NCBI RefSeq assembly: GCF_013249015.1
Contig: NZ_JABRPL010000008.1
Coordinates: forward strand, 1 to 54,281
Origin: Rathayibacter agropyri
GTDB lineage: Bacteria > Actinomycetota > Actinomycetes > Actinomycetales > Microbacteriaceae
Direction: 5' to 3'
DNA length: 54,281 bases
Shown here: positions 5,833 through 15,024 of the stretch, one piece after another
Position numbering within the stretch: position 1 is the first letter of the stretch
How the letters are laid out: every line of letters starts with the position of its first letter
Position numbers and translations under genes: made by a program
Notes under the pieces: generated by a model
Seen by the model: only the letters and a program-made list of their open reading frames with translations
Databases searched by the model: none
What the model was told of the DNA's origin: nothing

Positions 5833-8832
5833 TTAGCAGCGGGTGGCGGCTACCGGGGGTGTGGCGGTGAAGGTGGGTTGGGTGGGCGCGGATCCGGTGA
5901 TTGTTACCGTGGTGGCCGGGGTGGCGGCCAGGCGGGTGGTGAAGGCGGCGGAGGCCGACGAGCCGGGAGCCACCGCGGTGAACGACTTCGAGCCGTAGGC
6001 CGAGTCGATCGTGACGTCCGCCGCCGCGGTGTCCGCGTTCTTCACGGCCACCGTGAGCACGACCTTCCCGGCGACGCAGCGCGTCGAGACGGTGGGAGCG
6101 AGCTCGAGGGTGTCGAGGGAGACCGCGGCCGAGGCCGAGGTGCGCACGAGATTGTCGGCGTAGCCCGTGTAGGAGGCGGCGACGCTCGTCACTCCGGCCG
6201 GGACGGTGACGCTCGCCGAGCCGGCGGTCAGCGGCACAGTCGAACTCCACGAGCCGCCGGTGAAGGTGACCGATCCGGCGACGTCGCCCTTGTCGGCCGC
6301 CGCGACTGACGCCGTGACGGTGCGGCCGTCGGCGGTGAGGGTCGTGGTGGAGTCGACAGCGGTGACGCCTGTCCAGTTCTTCATGGCCGTGAGGACCGTC
6401 TGCGGAACGCTGACGAACGCGCCGTGACGGGGGCTGGCCGGGAGGCCGCTCCGACTCTTGGGCGAGACGTTCCAGTCGGCCGACTGCGAGAGGCGGTTCG
6501 ACTGCGAGCTGCCGGCGATAGCCGCTCCTGAGGTGATAAAGGCTTTATAACCGCCGTCGCCGTAGTTATCGACGAGGAACGCGTAGCCGTCGCCGGTGCC
6601 CGTGGTGTCGTTCGGGTCGCCTGCGTTCAGCTTGATGATCTCGGGACCCTCACCGGCCTGGCCGGTCTCGAGCGAGGTCATCCGGGTGTCGGTGAGCTGC
6701 CACGTGGTGGTCGGGTCGGCGCTCCAGTTCGACGAGGTCGTCGGAGCGGTCAACACCGTCGACTTCTCGAGGAAGATGTCCTTTCCGGCCTCCAGAGTGC
6801 CGGCGGCGCCGCCCTCCTCATTCTTGGTGAAGCGGTAGTAGTAGTCGCCGATCTTGGTGATCGTCGAGTCGATCCGCGCGTAGCCCGTGTCCTGCCAGGT
6901 GGTCGGAGGCTTCGTGAAAGTGCGGAAGTCGCGGGTCATTACCGAGAAGACGCGGGAGTAGAGCTTGTCGCTATTTGTCTTCGTTGCGTCGGAGTAGAGG
7001 CGCGAGGAGAAGAAGACGACATACGACTGCAGAGCGTCGTCCCAGTACGCCTCCGGGGCCCAGGTCATGCCGGCGGCCGGCTGGTTGACCGTGATGCCGG
7101 TGTCGGCGCCGTTCGTGCGGGTCCACGTGACGAGGTCGGTCGACTCCCAGACCTCGATCTTCAGGCTGCCTTTGGATTGGGCGTCGCCCCAGCCGGTTCC
7201 GCACGAGATGCACAGGTCGGTGGCGACCATGTAGTACTTGTCGCCGTTGTGCGAGCGGAGGATGAACGGGTCGCGCAGGCCCCTGGTGTCGGACGTCGAG
7301 GTGATGACGGCCTGGCCGTTGTTGACTGGCGAGAAGGTGAAGAAGTCATTGCCGGACGTCGCCGCCTGGTAGATCTTCTCGTCGCCGTCCGATTTAAAGT
7401 ACGCCGAGGCGTAGCCCGCGTCAGGGGCGGTGCGGCCGAGCTCGGCGACCGTCAGGGTGAACTCGCGCGTCTCGGTGACTCCGTTAAGTGTGGCCTTCGC
7501 AGTCAGCGTGACCGGCTTGTCGCCGGAGCCGTAGGCCGGGCGGGTGACGATGCCCCCGCCACGGTACGGGTCCGCTGCTCCGACCGCCGGGGCGGTGTAC
7601 GCGGTGTTCGTCGGGGTGACGAGCGCCGGGTCGGAGGAGGTCCAGGTGATGGCGGTGCCGTTCGTGGCACCCGCTACCACGAGCGGGAGATTCTCGGTGG
7701 TCCGGGTGGCCAGCTTCAGCGCGTCGAGGTCGTCGTTGATGCTCGGGGCGAGCACCACGACATCGAAGGTGATGCTCGCGCCCTGCGCGGTGGTCGCGGT
7801 GAGGGTGACCGGGGTGTTCTGCGAGATCGAGCGCGAGACGACTCCGGTGTTCGAGACGACCGCCGTGTTCGAGGACGACCAGGTAAGCGGGACGCCGCTG
7901 CTCGCGGCGGGGAGGGTCAGATTGGATGAGACCGCGGTCAGCGAGGGGTTTTCGGCGAGGAGGACGGGCTGGATGTCCGAGCGCAGCAGCGCCGAGGTCG
8001 CGGACGACTTTGCGGCGGCGGTCGGCATGCTCGCCGCGACCTGCTCGGCCGTGAGCGAGGTGTCCCAGAACTTCACGTCGGTGACGTCGGCGGTGAGGAG
8101 GGCGTCGCCGGTATAGAGGGAGCGGCCGAGGTAACCAAGCGTCTGACCGGTCGGGACGATGCTCGACAGGGACTTGGCCGCCGTGACGGTCGAGATCTGC
8201 GTGCCGTCGCGGTAGAGGGTGAGCGTGGTGCTCGAGCCGGTGCCCGATCCCACGAGAGTGAGTGTGGTGAATCCGGGATTGAGACCGCCACCGAAGGGCA
8301 TGCGGGTCTCACCGTTACCGCTGTCCTTGACGCGAATGCCGGCGAGCACCTGACCGCTGGGTGTTCCGTCGGGGCTACGCGGATTCACAAACACATGGTT
8401 GCCGAGCTGCGTGGTGTTCCATGCGCCTGTGCCGTCGCCGATGACCCAGCCGAATTGGTTGGCAGCGGTCTGCGTCTTCACGGTGTACTCGACGGCGAAC
8501 GCGTTGTCGGTGCCGGTGACGAGGCCCTGGGGGAGGCGTGCGGAACCGTCGGCCCGGAAGCGAGCGACCTGATCGCCGCCGGCATCGGTAAAGGATGCGT
8601 CGGTGAGGCCGCTCAGGGTCGCAGTGCGTCCGTTGCCCGAGATGTCGAGCAGGGCGGAGCCTGCGTGCGACATGTCGTAGTGCGCGTTGGGCGCCGGGAC
8701 GTCGACGGCCTGGGCCGGCACGGGGACGAGTGCGCCGCTGAGGGCGACGCTCGTGCAGACGAGAGCCGAGAGGAAGAGGGATCGTGCGCGACGCCGAGGC
8801 GCGGCAGGGGGCTCCGGGGAGCGTCGTCTCAT
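5833..8832 (-). CDS. Secreted multidomain GH43 family glycoside hydrolase
   Basis: This 999-residue extracellular enzyme begins with a Sec signal peptide (basic start, hydrophobic core, cleavage near QA-VD at 42/43). A LamG/concanavalin-like domain covers about 50-270. Two Ig-like segments follow at about 285-362 and 370-462 (LTWSSSN and ITWTSSD repeats). The five-bladed GH43 domain spans about 470-810, and two beta-rich C-terminal segments end with a Cys. GH43 residues are visible: D521 in LRDPF (base), D655 in RIDST and a Glu in EGPEI at 728-732 (acid), plus RHG at 802-804. GH43 enzymes cut arabinose- or xylose-containing plant polysaccharides; the exact linkage is not predictable. The start has a GGAAAGG ribosome site. 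It is monocistronic. Confidence 0.9.
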   Translation of the reverse strand: MRRRSPEPPAAPRRRARSLFLSALVCTSVALSGALVPVPAQAVDVPAPNAHYDMSHAGSALLDISGNGRTATLSGLTDASFTDAGGDQVARFRADGSARLPQGLVTGTDNAFAVEYTVKTQTAANQFGWVIGDGTGAWNTTQLGNHVFVNPRSPDGTPSGQVLAGIRVKDSGNGETRMPFGGGLNPGFTTLTLVGSGTGSSTTLTLYRDGTQISTVTAAKSLSSIVPTGQTLGYLGRSLYTGDALLTADVTDVKFWDTSLTAEQVAASMPTAAAKSSATSALLRSDIQPVLLAENPSLTAVSSNLTLPAASSGVPLTWSSSNTAVVSNTGVVSRSISQNTPVTLTATTAQGASITFDVVVLAPSINDDLDALKLATRTTENLPLVVAGATNGTAITWTSSDPALVTPTNTAYTAPAVGAADPYRGGGIVTRPAYGSGDKPVTLTAKATLNGVTETREFTLTVAELGRTAPDAGYASAYFKSDGDEKIYQAATSGNDFFTFSPVNNGQAVITSTSDTRGLRDPFILRSHNGDKYYMVATDLCISCGTGWGDAQSKGSLKIEVWESTDLVTWTRTNGADTGITVNQPAAGMTWAPEAYWDDALQSYVVFFSSRLYSDATKTNSDKLYSRVFSVMTRDFRTFTKPPTTWQDTGYARIDSTITKIGDYYYRFTKNEEGGAAGTLEAGKDIFLEKSTVLTAPTTSSNWSADPTTTWQLTDTRMTSLETGQAGEGPEIIKLNAGDPNDTTGTGDGYAFLVDNYGDGGYKAFITSGAAIAGSSQSNRLSQSADWNVSPKSRSGLPASPRHGAFVSVPQTVLTAMKNWTGVTAVDSTTTLTADGRTVTASVAAADKGDVAGSVTFTGGSWSSTVPLTAGSASVTVPAGVTSVAASYTGYADNLVRTSASAAVSLDTLELAPTVSTRCVAGKVVLTVAVKNADTAAADVTIDSAYGSKSFTAVAPGSSASAAFTTRLAATPATTVTITGSAPTQPTFTATPPVAATRC

Positions 8833-8883
8833 CGTCGAGACCTTTCCGATCAGGGGGTGCCGATCCGGGAGGAGCGGCGCTGT

Positions 8884-8908
8884 TGTTCACGGTAACAGGC
8901 CCGCTGTT
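8884..8908. promoter_or_regulatory. Overlapping dyads upstream of the GH43 gene, possible LacI-type operator
   Basis: TGTTCACGGTAACA (8884-8897) has the TGTT...CG...AACA form typical of LacI-family operators, with the two inner pairs mismatched. It overlaps a perfect dyad AACAG-GCCCG-CTGTT (8894-8908). Both lie 52-76 nt upstream of the glycosidase start, where a sugar-responsive repressor would act. No LacI gene is in the window. The rest of 8833-9154 holds no gene I can support. Confidence 0.35.
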
Positions 8909-9154
8909 CCGCGGCTATGGCCCCGACGCACTCGTCCGATCGGCCACGTACCGCTTCGTGATCAGGAGCCGGGCGTCAGCGGGCATCCGAGGCTCGCAGA
9001 ACTGCCTGGTAGCACTGCGAGTCGCGGCCGTGAACCCCTCAGCACTGCCAGAAAGCCGGACGTACCGTAGTGAGAGCGGACGTCGGGGGCACGATCGCCG
9101 ACGATCCGTTTCGTCGCAGGCACGGTTGATGACCGGCCGGAGAGGACGGGCACG

Positions 9155-9415
9155 ATGACCTGCGATCATCCGCGCTGGGTGTGCCTCGCACGCAAGGAAC
9201 CGCAGTGCGCGACTCTCCGCGGCCGGGTCTTTGAGATCGGCGCACCCGACGAAGGCGCTGGCGCTTATCTCCTCACCGTGTGGGAAAAGGGGCAGCCGGT
9301 CGGTCACGTCCTGCATACCGATCCGCCGAGCTACCGGCCGTGCGGCGGGGCAGCGCCGCAGCGGGTCGACGGCGTGGACGAACTGCTCGAACTGCTGGTG
9401 TCCCGGCTCTCCTGA
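9155..9415 (+). CDS. Conserved-type hypothetical protein, Cys/His-containing N-terminus
   Basis: This encodes 86 residues starting at ATG 9155 with an AGAGGA ribosome site 8 nt upstream, which supports translation. The N-terminus has a C-x-H-x4-C-x7-C arrangement (CDHPRW, VCLARKEPQC), followed by a beta-rich stretch (YLLTVWEKGQPVGHVLH) and an acidic helix (VDGVDELLELLVSRL). There is no membrane segment. I do not recognise the family; the Cys/His pattern could bind metal but is too weak to call. Confidence 0.55.
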   Translation: MTCDHPRWVCLARKEPQCATLRGRVFEIGAPDEGAGAYLLTVWEKGQPVGHVLHTDPPSYRPCGGAAPQRVDGVDELLELLVSRLS

Positions 9416-9788
9416 GCATCGAGGAGCGTGCCCAGGGGACTGAGTCGCCCGAGAAGGCACGATCTCAGGGCGGAGACGAGCCTTCCCGGGCAACTCAACG
9501 AGCGCAGAGGCCGCGCCCGTCCTCCTCTGCGGCAGACGATAGAACCGCAGGGGAGTGCTTTGTGCGGGAGACGCGCCGCCGACAGCGACCGGCACGGCAG
9601 CGGGGTGCACCTCGTGCCGGCCACGCGGCGACGCGCCTCCCGAAGCGCAGTGCGATCAGAACGACCTGCGCCACGACGAGTGTACCATACGAATATGGTG
9701 ATGGGAAGAAGGGTGTGGCTCAGGCGACCTCCACCTCGTGCACGAGGATGGGGGAGGGCGCGCCGGGCGCCCGCAGAGAGGAGCGCGC
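9416..9788. other. Non-coding stretch ahead of the MFS gene
   Basis: Open frames here are GC-driven and lack ribosome sites or family resemblance. The only structure I see is the dyad at 9684-9699, listed separately, and an AGAGGAG ribosome site at 9776-9782 for the next gene. Confidence 0.5.
9684..9699. promoter_or_regulatory. Perfect dyad ACCATA-CGAA-TATGGT, candidate operator
   Basis: A perfect 6+4+6 palindrome in an AT-richer patch lies about 90 nt upstream of the MFS transporter start. It has the size of a TetR- or MarR-type half-site pair. No regulator gene is adjacent, so the binder is unknown. Confidence 0.3.
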
Positions 9789-10949
9789 GTGCGTGATCGT
9801 CTCGCGACGCCGGCGCTGCTGACGCACGCCGTGCTCATTCAGGCCGTCGCGTTCCTCCTGCGGCCCGCCGCGGTCTACCAGGCCATCCAGCTCGAGGTGC
9901 CGGGATGGGCGCTCGGCGCGCTGGGCGCCTCCTTCGCGCTCGTGCCGCTGCTGATCGCGCTGCCGGTCGGCGGGCTCGTCGACCGAGTCGGGGCGCGCCT
10001 CGTGATGGCGGTCGGCGCGCTGGTCGCCGTCGGGGCGGCGACGGTGCTGCTGCTGGCCGGCGGGAGTGTGGCGGGGCTGCTCGTCGGCATAGCGATGTTG
10101 GGAGCGGGTCACCTGGGCTGCGTTGTGGGGCAGCAGACCGTCGTGGCAGGCGGGACCGGAGGCACCCGCCTCGACAGCCGCTTCGGCTACTACACCTTCG
10201 CCGCCTCACTCGGGCAAGCCATCGGCCCGGCCTTCATCCCGGTGTTCGCCGGCGGCTCGGTGCGGCCGGATCCCGCACCGCTGTTCCTCGTGGGCGGGGT
10301 GCTCGCCGTGCTGCTCCTCGCGGTGACGGCGGGAATTGGCAGCCCTGCCCGGCGCGAGAAGGTGTCGGAGCAGGCGCCCTCTTCCGGGTCGACACTTGGC
10401 CTCCTGCGCGTGCCCGGCCTCGCCCGTGCCCTGCTGACCAGCGCGACGGTCGTCGCCGCCGTCGACCTGACCGTCGTCTACCTCCCCGCCCTCGGCACCG
10501 AACGCGGACTGCCGGCGGGGCTCGTCGGCGCGCTGCTGACCGTCCGCGCTCTCGCGTCGATGGCGTCGCGCCTCCTGCTCGGTGCTGCGACTGCGCGGCT
10601 CGGCCGCACCCGGGTGATGGTGGGCGGCATCCTCGTCTCGGCGCTGTGCCTGGTGTTGGTCGCTCTGCCCGCGCCGACCGTGCTGCTGTTCGCCGCTGTC
10701 GCGCTGCTCGGCCTCGGTCTGGGAATCGGGCAGCCCATCACCATGTCGTGGCTGATCGAGCGGACCCCCGCCGACCGCCACGGCCGCGCCCTGGCGCTGC
10801 GCCTCGCGGGCAACCGGCTCGGGCTGATCGCGCTGCCGAGCCTTCTCGGCGCCCTGGCCGCCGCAGCCGGAGCGGGTGGTGTCCTCATCGGCACCGGCGC
10901 GGCGGTCGGCGCGACCCTGCTCCTCCTGCGCGGCGTTCGCCTCGACTGA
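9789..10949 (+). CDS. MFS transporter
   Basis: The start is GTG 9789 (386 residues), placed 5-6 nt after an AGAGGAG ribosome site; the longer frame from 9738 adds only Gly/Arg-rich sequence. The protein is almost wholly hydrophobic with about twelve predicted membrane segments and the loop 2-3 signature GGLVDRVGARLVM (the MFS G-x3-D-R-x-G-R-R motif). A second copy-like motif, LLLGAATARLGRTRVMV, lies in the C-terminal half. It acts in the plasma membrane, probably as a drug or metabolite exporter; the substrate is unknown. It converges on ligD. Confidence 0.88.
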   Translation: MRDRLATPALLTHAVLIQAVAFLLRPAAVYQAIQLEVPGWALGALGASFALVPLLIALPVGGLVDRVGARLVMAVGALVAVGAATVLLLAGGSVAGLLVGIAMLGAGHLGCVVGQQTVVAGGTGGTRLDSRFGYYTFAASLGQAIGPAFIPVFAGGSVRPDPAPLFLVGGVLAVLLLAVTAGIGSPARREKVSEQAPSSGSTLGLLRVPGLARALLTSATVVAAVDLTVVYLPALGTERGLPAGLVGALLTVRALASMASRLLLGAATARLGRTRVMVGGILVSALCLVLVALPAPTVLLFAAVALLGLGLGIGQPITMSWLIERTPADRHGRALALRLAGNRLGLIALPSLLGALAAAAGAGGVLIGTGAAVGATLLLLRGVRLD

Positions 10950-10976
10950 GGCGCGGGCCGCCGCCGCATGCTTGAC

Positions 10977-11025
10977 GTGCCTGAGAAGGCTGCGTCTCGC
11001 AACGAATCGCGACGCTCTCGGGCAC
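10977..11025. terminator. Imperfect hairpin between convergent MFS and ligD
   Basis: GTGCCTGAGA (10977) pairs with TCTCGGGCAC (ending 11025) and an inner GCGTC/GACGC closes the stem around an AACGAAT loop. It lies between two convergent stops, consistent with a shared terminator. Confidence 0.4.
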
Positions 11026-11026
11026 C

Positions 11027-13519
11027 TCAGCGCCCGGGCTCCTCGATGCGGACCTCCGTCGCAGACTTGTCGGCGCGCCAGCCGCGCCAGACGGGCTGCC
11101 GCAGGGTGCCGGAGGAGGTGCGCTCGCGGTAGCGGACCTCGCCCACCAGCACCGGCGACACCCAGTGCACGCCGCGCGACTCGAGCGGCGGCACCGAGAC
11201 AGCGGGCTCGTCGGTCGCGTGCTCGCCGAGGCGGGCGACGAGGCCGCGGCGCTCGCGGTCACTGAAGCCGGTGCCGACGCGACCGGAGTAGACCAGCGCG
11301 TCGCCGTCGGGAATCGCCGTGAGCAGCGCGCCGACCGAGCCCTGCAGGCCGCCCTCCCCCTCACGCCAGCCGACGATCACCACCTCCTGCAGCCGGTGGT
11401 GGGTCAGCTTGATCCAGTCGCGCGACCGGCTGCCCTCGTGATATCGCGAGTCGCGGCGCTTGACGACGACGCCCTCCAGGCCGAGGGTCAGGCTGGTCGC
11501 CATTGCTTCCTCCACATCGCCGTCGAAGACTGAAGGCACGTGTACGCGCTCGTTCTCGGTGACGAGTTCGACGAGCTCGGCGCGGCGGGAGTCGTAGTCG
11601 CGGTCGGTCAGGTCCTCGCCTCCGCGCTCGAGCAGATCGAAGACCATCAGGTGCACCGGAGTCGTGCGCACCGCCGCCTCGATCTCGTGCGGCTTCGTCA
11701 CCCCGCCGCGGGCCTGCAGGGCTCCGAAGTCGGGACGGCCGCGGGCGTCGAGCGCGACGATCTCGCCGTCGAGCACGGCGTCGGCGCACGCCTCCGCCAG
11801 CGGCCCGAGCAGATCCGGGAAGGCGGGGGTCAGGTCGTTGCCGTTGCGGCTGGTCAGCGTGACCCTGCCGCTCTGCACCCGCACGAGGGCGCGGTAGCCG
11901 TCCCACTTCATCTCGATCGCGGCCTTGGGGTGCACGTCGTGGCGACGTCCGGGTGTCGCGAGCATGGGGCGGCGTGCGGCGGCGTCCGAACGCGGGGTGG
12001 GAGGTGCGGGCTGGGATGCGGCGGACGCCGCGGGCGCTCCCGTCGAGCCCCGTCGCTGCGTCCCGCGGCCCTTGCCGTGACCGGGAGCCATCAGGTGCAG
12101 CAGCCAGTTCTTCTCGGCGCCCGCTGTCGACCCGGTGTGCAGCAGCGCATAGCGGCGGGGCTCGCCGCCGAGGCCGCCGTCGGGGCGTCCGGTCAGCACG
12201 GCGATCACCTCCGCGCCCTCGCGCCACTTCTCCAGCGCATAGGTGCCCTCATCCCAGATGCGGACCTCCCCGCCGCCGTACTCGCCAGCGGGGATCGTGC
12301 CCTCGAAGGTCGCGTACTCGAGCGGGTGGTCCTCGGTCTGCACGGCCAGGCGGTTCGGATCACCGTCCAGCGGCGGACCCTTGGGTACGGCCCAGCTCAC
12401 CAGCACGCCGTCGTGCTCGAGCCGGAAGTCGTAGTGCAGGCGCCGCGCGTGGTGCTCCTGGATCACGAAGGTGTCGCCCGAGGAGGAGCCTGCGGATCCG
12501 GCCTCGGGCACGGGCTCCGGCGTCTTCGACGCATCGCGCATGCTGCGGTAGGTGGCGAGGCGGTCGGCGGAGGCGTCGGTCGCGGCGAAACCTGCCATCC
12601 GCTGGGGCGTCGGCTCGAGCCCGGCGCCGCGAGCGGCGAGCAGCGGCCGGAGCAGGTCGCCGTCGCTGCGCAGGCGCTCCACCACCTCGTCAGGTGCGAG
12701 ATGACGCAGGCCCTCGGCGCCCAGCTCCTCCCAGGTGCGGGGCGCGGCGGCGGCCGGGCGGAGGCGTCCCCGCAGCGAGTACGGTGCGATCGTGGTCTTT
12801 GCGGCGCTGTTCTGACTCCAGTCGACGAGGACTTTGCCCTCGCGCAAAGTCTTCTTCATGTCCGAGACGACAAGATCGCGGTGGTCTGATTCGAGCACTT
12901 TTGCAAGCTCGTGCGCGACGGCCGAGATCTGGTCGCTGGTTGCCGAGGCGTCGAGCGGGCAGTAGAGGTGGATGCCCGTGCTCCCGCTGGTCACGGGCAA
13001 CGGGGCGAGGCCCATTCCCTCCAGCAGGTCGCGCGCGAGAAATGCGACTTCGGCGCACTCGGCCAGGCCCGCCCCCTCGCCCGGGTCGAGGTCGAGCACA
13101 AGGCGGTCGGGCGGGCGGCGCTCGCCATCGGAGCCCACGCGCCACTGGGGCACGTGCAGTTCGAGCGCGGCTTGCTGCGCCAGCCAGGTGAGCCCGGCGA
13201 CGTCGTCGATCAGCGGGTACTCGACGTCGCGCGACGAGTGGGCGAGCCGGGTGCGGCTCAGCCAGTAGGGGGCGGAGGAGGGCAGGTTTTTCTCGAAGAA
13301 GACCTCGCCGGGCCGCTCGGCCGTGCCCACTCCGTCGACCCACCGCTTGCGGGTGACCGGGCGCCGCGCCAGGTGCAGCAGCATCGCGGAGGCGACGGAG
13401 GCGTAGTACGCGAGCACGCTCGCCTTGGTGAATCCCGCCTCCGGGTACACCACCTTGTCGAGATTCGTCAGCCGGAGCGTCCGTCCGCCCACCGAGACGA
13501 GCTGCTGCGACCGGGCCAT
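11027..13519 (-). CDS. ligD: ATP-dependent DNA ligase LigD (POL-PE-LIG) of non-homologous end joining
   Basis: With ATG 13519 the protein has 830 residues. The polymerase/primase domain comes first (about 10-285, with the metal-binding DLD in LVLDLDPGEG near 143-145). The 3'-phosphoesterase follows (about 350-480, EHHARRLHYDFRLEHDG), then a Pro/Ala linker and the ligase domain (about 520-830, adenylated K538 in EMKWDGYRAL). This is the mycobacterial order. It fills and seals double-strand breaks with Ku; no ku gene lies in this window. The open frame extends to 13606, but that part is Gly-rich and overlaps an intergenic palindrome, so the internal Met is preferred. Confidence 0.95.
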   Translation of the reverse strand: MARSQQLVSVGGRTLRLTNLDKVVYPEAGFTKASVLAYYASVASAMLLHLARRPVTRKRWVDGVGTAERPGEVFFEKNLPSSAPYWLSRTRLAHSSRDVEYPLIDDVAGLTWLAQQAALELHVPQWRVGSDGERRPPDRLVLDLDPGEGAGLAECAEVAFLARDLLEGMGLAPLPVTSGSTGIHLYCPLDASATSDQISAVAHELAKVLESDHRDLVVSDMKKTLREGKVLVDWSQNSAAKTTIAPYSLRGRLRPAAAAPRTWEELGAEGLRHLAPDEVVERLRSDGDLLRPLLAARGAGLEPTPQRMAGFAATDASADRLATYRSMRDASKTPEPVPEAGSAGSSSGDTFVIQEHHARRLHYDFRLEHDGVLVSWAVPKGPPLDGDPNRLAVQTEDHPLEYATFEGTIPAGEYGGGEVRIWDEGTYALEKWREGAEVIAVLTGRPDGGLGGEPRRYALLHTGSTAGAEKNWLLHLMAPGHGKGRGTQRRGSTGAPAASAASQPAPPTPRSDAAARRPMLATPGRRHDVHPKAAIEMKWDGYRALVRVQSGRVTLTSRNGNDLTPAFPDLLGPLAEACADAVLDGEIVALDARGRPDFGALQARGGVTKPHEIEAAVRTTPVHLMVFDLLERGGEDLTDRDYDSRRAELVELVTENERVHVPSVFDGDVEEAMATSLTLGLEGVVVKRRDSRYHEGSRSRDWIKLTHHRLQEVVIVGWREGEGGLQGSVGALLTAIPDGDALVYSGRVGTGFSDRERRGLVARLGEHATDEPAVSVPPLESRGVHWVSPVLVGEVRYRERTSSGTLRQPVWRGWRADKSATEVRIEEPGR

Positions 13520-13565
13520 CCCCCATAGTGGGCCCCGCGCGCCTCCGCGGGGAACCCCGCTGCCG

Positions 13566-13655
13566 GGGAACCCCGAACCGTCCAGGGAACCTCCGACAAC
13601 CGTCACCCATGTCCTGAGACTTCACACCGGGCGCCCTGGACGGTTGGGGGTTCCC
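13566..13655. repeat. Long inverted repeat, family A, between divergent ligD and gpx
   Basis: GGGAACCCCGAACCGTCCAG begins a 22-bp arm (13566-13587) that pairs with 13634-13655 with one mismatch across a 46-nt loop. A further direct copy of GGGGAACCCCG precedes it at about 13549-13559. The same arm sequence, with one different base, recurs at 48667-48688 in another intergenic palindrome, so this is a repeated element. Confidence 0.7.
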
Positions 13656-13709
13656 TGGGCGAGGGGGTGCAGCGGGGTAGCCTCGAGGCACCAGACAGAA
13701 GGAGCCGCC

Positions 13710-14189
13710 GTGACGATCGCCGACATCCCGCTCACCACGATCGACGGCACTGTGTCGACCCTCGCCGACTATCCGCCTGTGCGGCTGATCGTGAACGTGG
13801 CCTCGCGGTGCGGCCTCGCTCCGCAATACGAGAAGCTCGAGGCCCTGCACAAGACCTACGGCGACCGCGGATTCACGGTGCTGGGCTTCCCGAGCAACCA
13901 GTTCCTACAGGAGCTGAGCGACGAGGACAAGATCAAGGAGTACTGCTCCACCACGTGGGGAGTCACGTTCCCGATGTTCGAGAAGGTGCGCGTGAACGGC
14001 CGTGCCGCGCATCCGCTCTACGCGGAGTTGACGAAGGCCGAGGACGAGAACGGCAAGGCCGGCCGGGTGAAGTGGAACTTCGAGAAGTTCCTCATCGCTG
14101 CCGACGGCACGGTCCACCGGTTCCGACCGACGGTCGAGCCCGACGACCCGCGGATCGTCGGACTGATCGAGGAGTCGCTTCCCCACTGA
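13710..14189 (+). CDS. Glutathione peroxidase-family thiol peroxidase
   Basis: The start is GTG 13710 with AAGGAG 6 nt upstream, giving 159 residues, the normal bacterial length; the frame open from 13425 runs through an intergenic palindrome. Peroxidatic C34 lies in NVASRCGL, the Gln/Asn of GFPSNQF and the W-N of VKWNFEKF complete the catalytic tetrad, and C79 (EYCSTTWGVTFP) aligns with the resolving Cys of thioredoxin-dependent GPx. The usual Cys of FPCNQF is Ser here. It should reduce peroxides in the cytosol using thioredoxin or mycothiol-linked partners rather than glutathione. Confidence 0.93.
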   Translation: MTIADIPLTTIDGTVSTLADYPPVRLIVNVASRCGLAPQYEKLEALHKTYGDRGFTVLGFPSNQFLQELSDEDKIKEYCSTTWGVTFPMFEKVRVNGRAAHPLYAELTKAEDENGKAGRVKWNFEKFLIAADGTVHRFRPTVEPDDPRIVGLIEESLPH

Positions 14190-14220
14190 CCGCGGTGTCC
14201 CGGCCCCGGCCACGGCTCGC

Positions 14221-15021
14221 TCAGCGCCGTGCGCGCCGCCGCATCGCAACGACCGTGACTGTCGCGAGGACGACCACCACGATCAGCACCACCGCATCCG
14301 GAACCGCGCCGGCCACATCGAGCGTCCAGCCCTCTAGCCGCACGGCTGCGGAGGAGCCGAGCCCGCCGCCGAGCGACGTGGTGCCGTGCGTCACCAGGAG
14401 AAGCACGCCGAGCGCCACCGTGATCGCACCGCCGACCAGGGCCGAGAGCGTCGTGCGCCAGCGGCCGAGCCGCACCTCGCGCGGCCGCACGAGCCGACGC
14501 ACCACGGGGATCCGAGCCCAGAGCAGGCTGAGGACGAGGAGGGGAAACGCCATCCCCGCCGCGAAGACGAGCAGCGCGACTCCGCCCGCGAGCGGATCAC
14601 CACCCATCGCGGCGAAGGTCAGCACTGTTCCGAGCACCGGACCCGCGCACACCCCGGCGAGGCCGTAGACCGTCCCCAGCGTGTAGACGCTGGCCGTCGT
14701 GGTGCCGCCGGCGACGTGGTGCGAGAAGAAGGGCAGGGGCAGCCCGCTGAGCATCAGGAGTCCGAGTGCGATGACCAGCACCGCCGCGACGGTGATGACG
14801 GTCTCCCGGTGCTCGGCGACAAACGCACCGACCGTCCCCGCGAGGATCCCGAGCGGCACCAGGGTCGTCACGAGTCCGAGGTAGAACACGGCCGTCTTGG
14901 TCAGCACCTCCGAGGGAGTCGCGAAGGCGTAGGAGAAGAAGGCAGGCAGCACCATGACCGAGCACGGGCTGAGCAGTGTGAGCAGGCCGCCCGCGAACGC
15001 GCCGAGGAGTCCGAGCTCCAC
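14221..15021 (-). CDS. CcdA/DsbD-type transmembrane thiol transporter
   Basis: This 266-residue membrane protein has about six helices of the CcdA fold. The conserved first-helix Cys is in GGLLTLLSPCSVMVLPAFF and a second Cys is in YGLAGVCAGPVLGT; this pair relays electrons across the membrane. The C-terminus is basic (MRRRARR). It begins 4 nt after the stop of the DsbA-like gene and is almost certainly cotranscribed with it, so the pair probably handles extracytoplasmic thiol redox. No cytochrome c maturation genes are present, which makes general thiol reduction more likely than haem attachment. Confidence 0.9.
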   Translation of the reverse strand: MELGLLGAFAGGLLTLLSPCSVMVLPAFFSYAFATPSEVLTKTAVFYLGLVTTLVPLGILAGTVGAFVAEHRETVITVAAVLVIALGLLMLSGLPLPFFSHHVAGGTTTASVYTLGTVYGLAGVCAGPVLGTVLTFAAMGGDPLAGGVALLVFAAGMAFPLLVLSLLWARIPVVRRLVRPREVRLGRWRTTLSALVGGAITVALGVLLLVTHGTTSLGGGLGSSAAVRLEGWTLDVAGAVPDAVVLIVVVVLATVTVVAMRRRARR

Positions 15022-15024
15022 CGC

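Noticed and set aside
11540-12889. 449-codon open frame on the plus strand
   Set aside because: It is antisense to ligD and without family resemblance; ligD has all three domains with catalytic residues.
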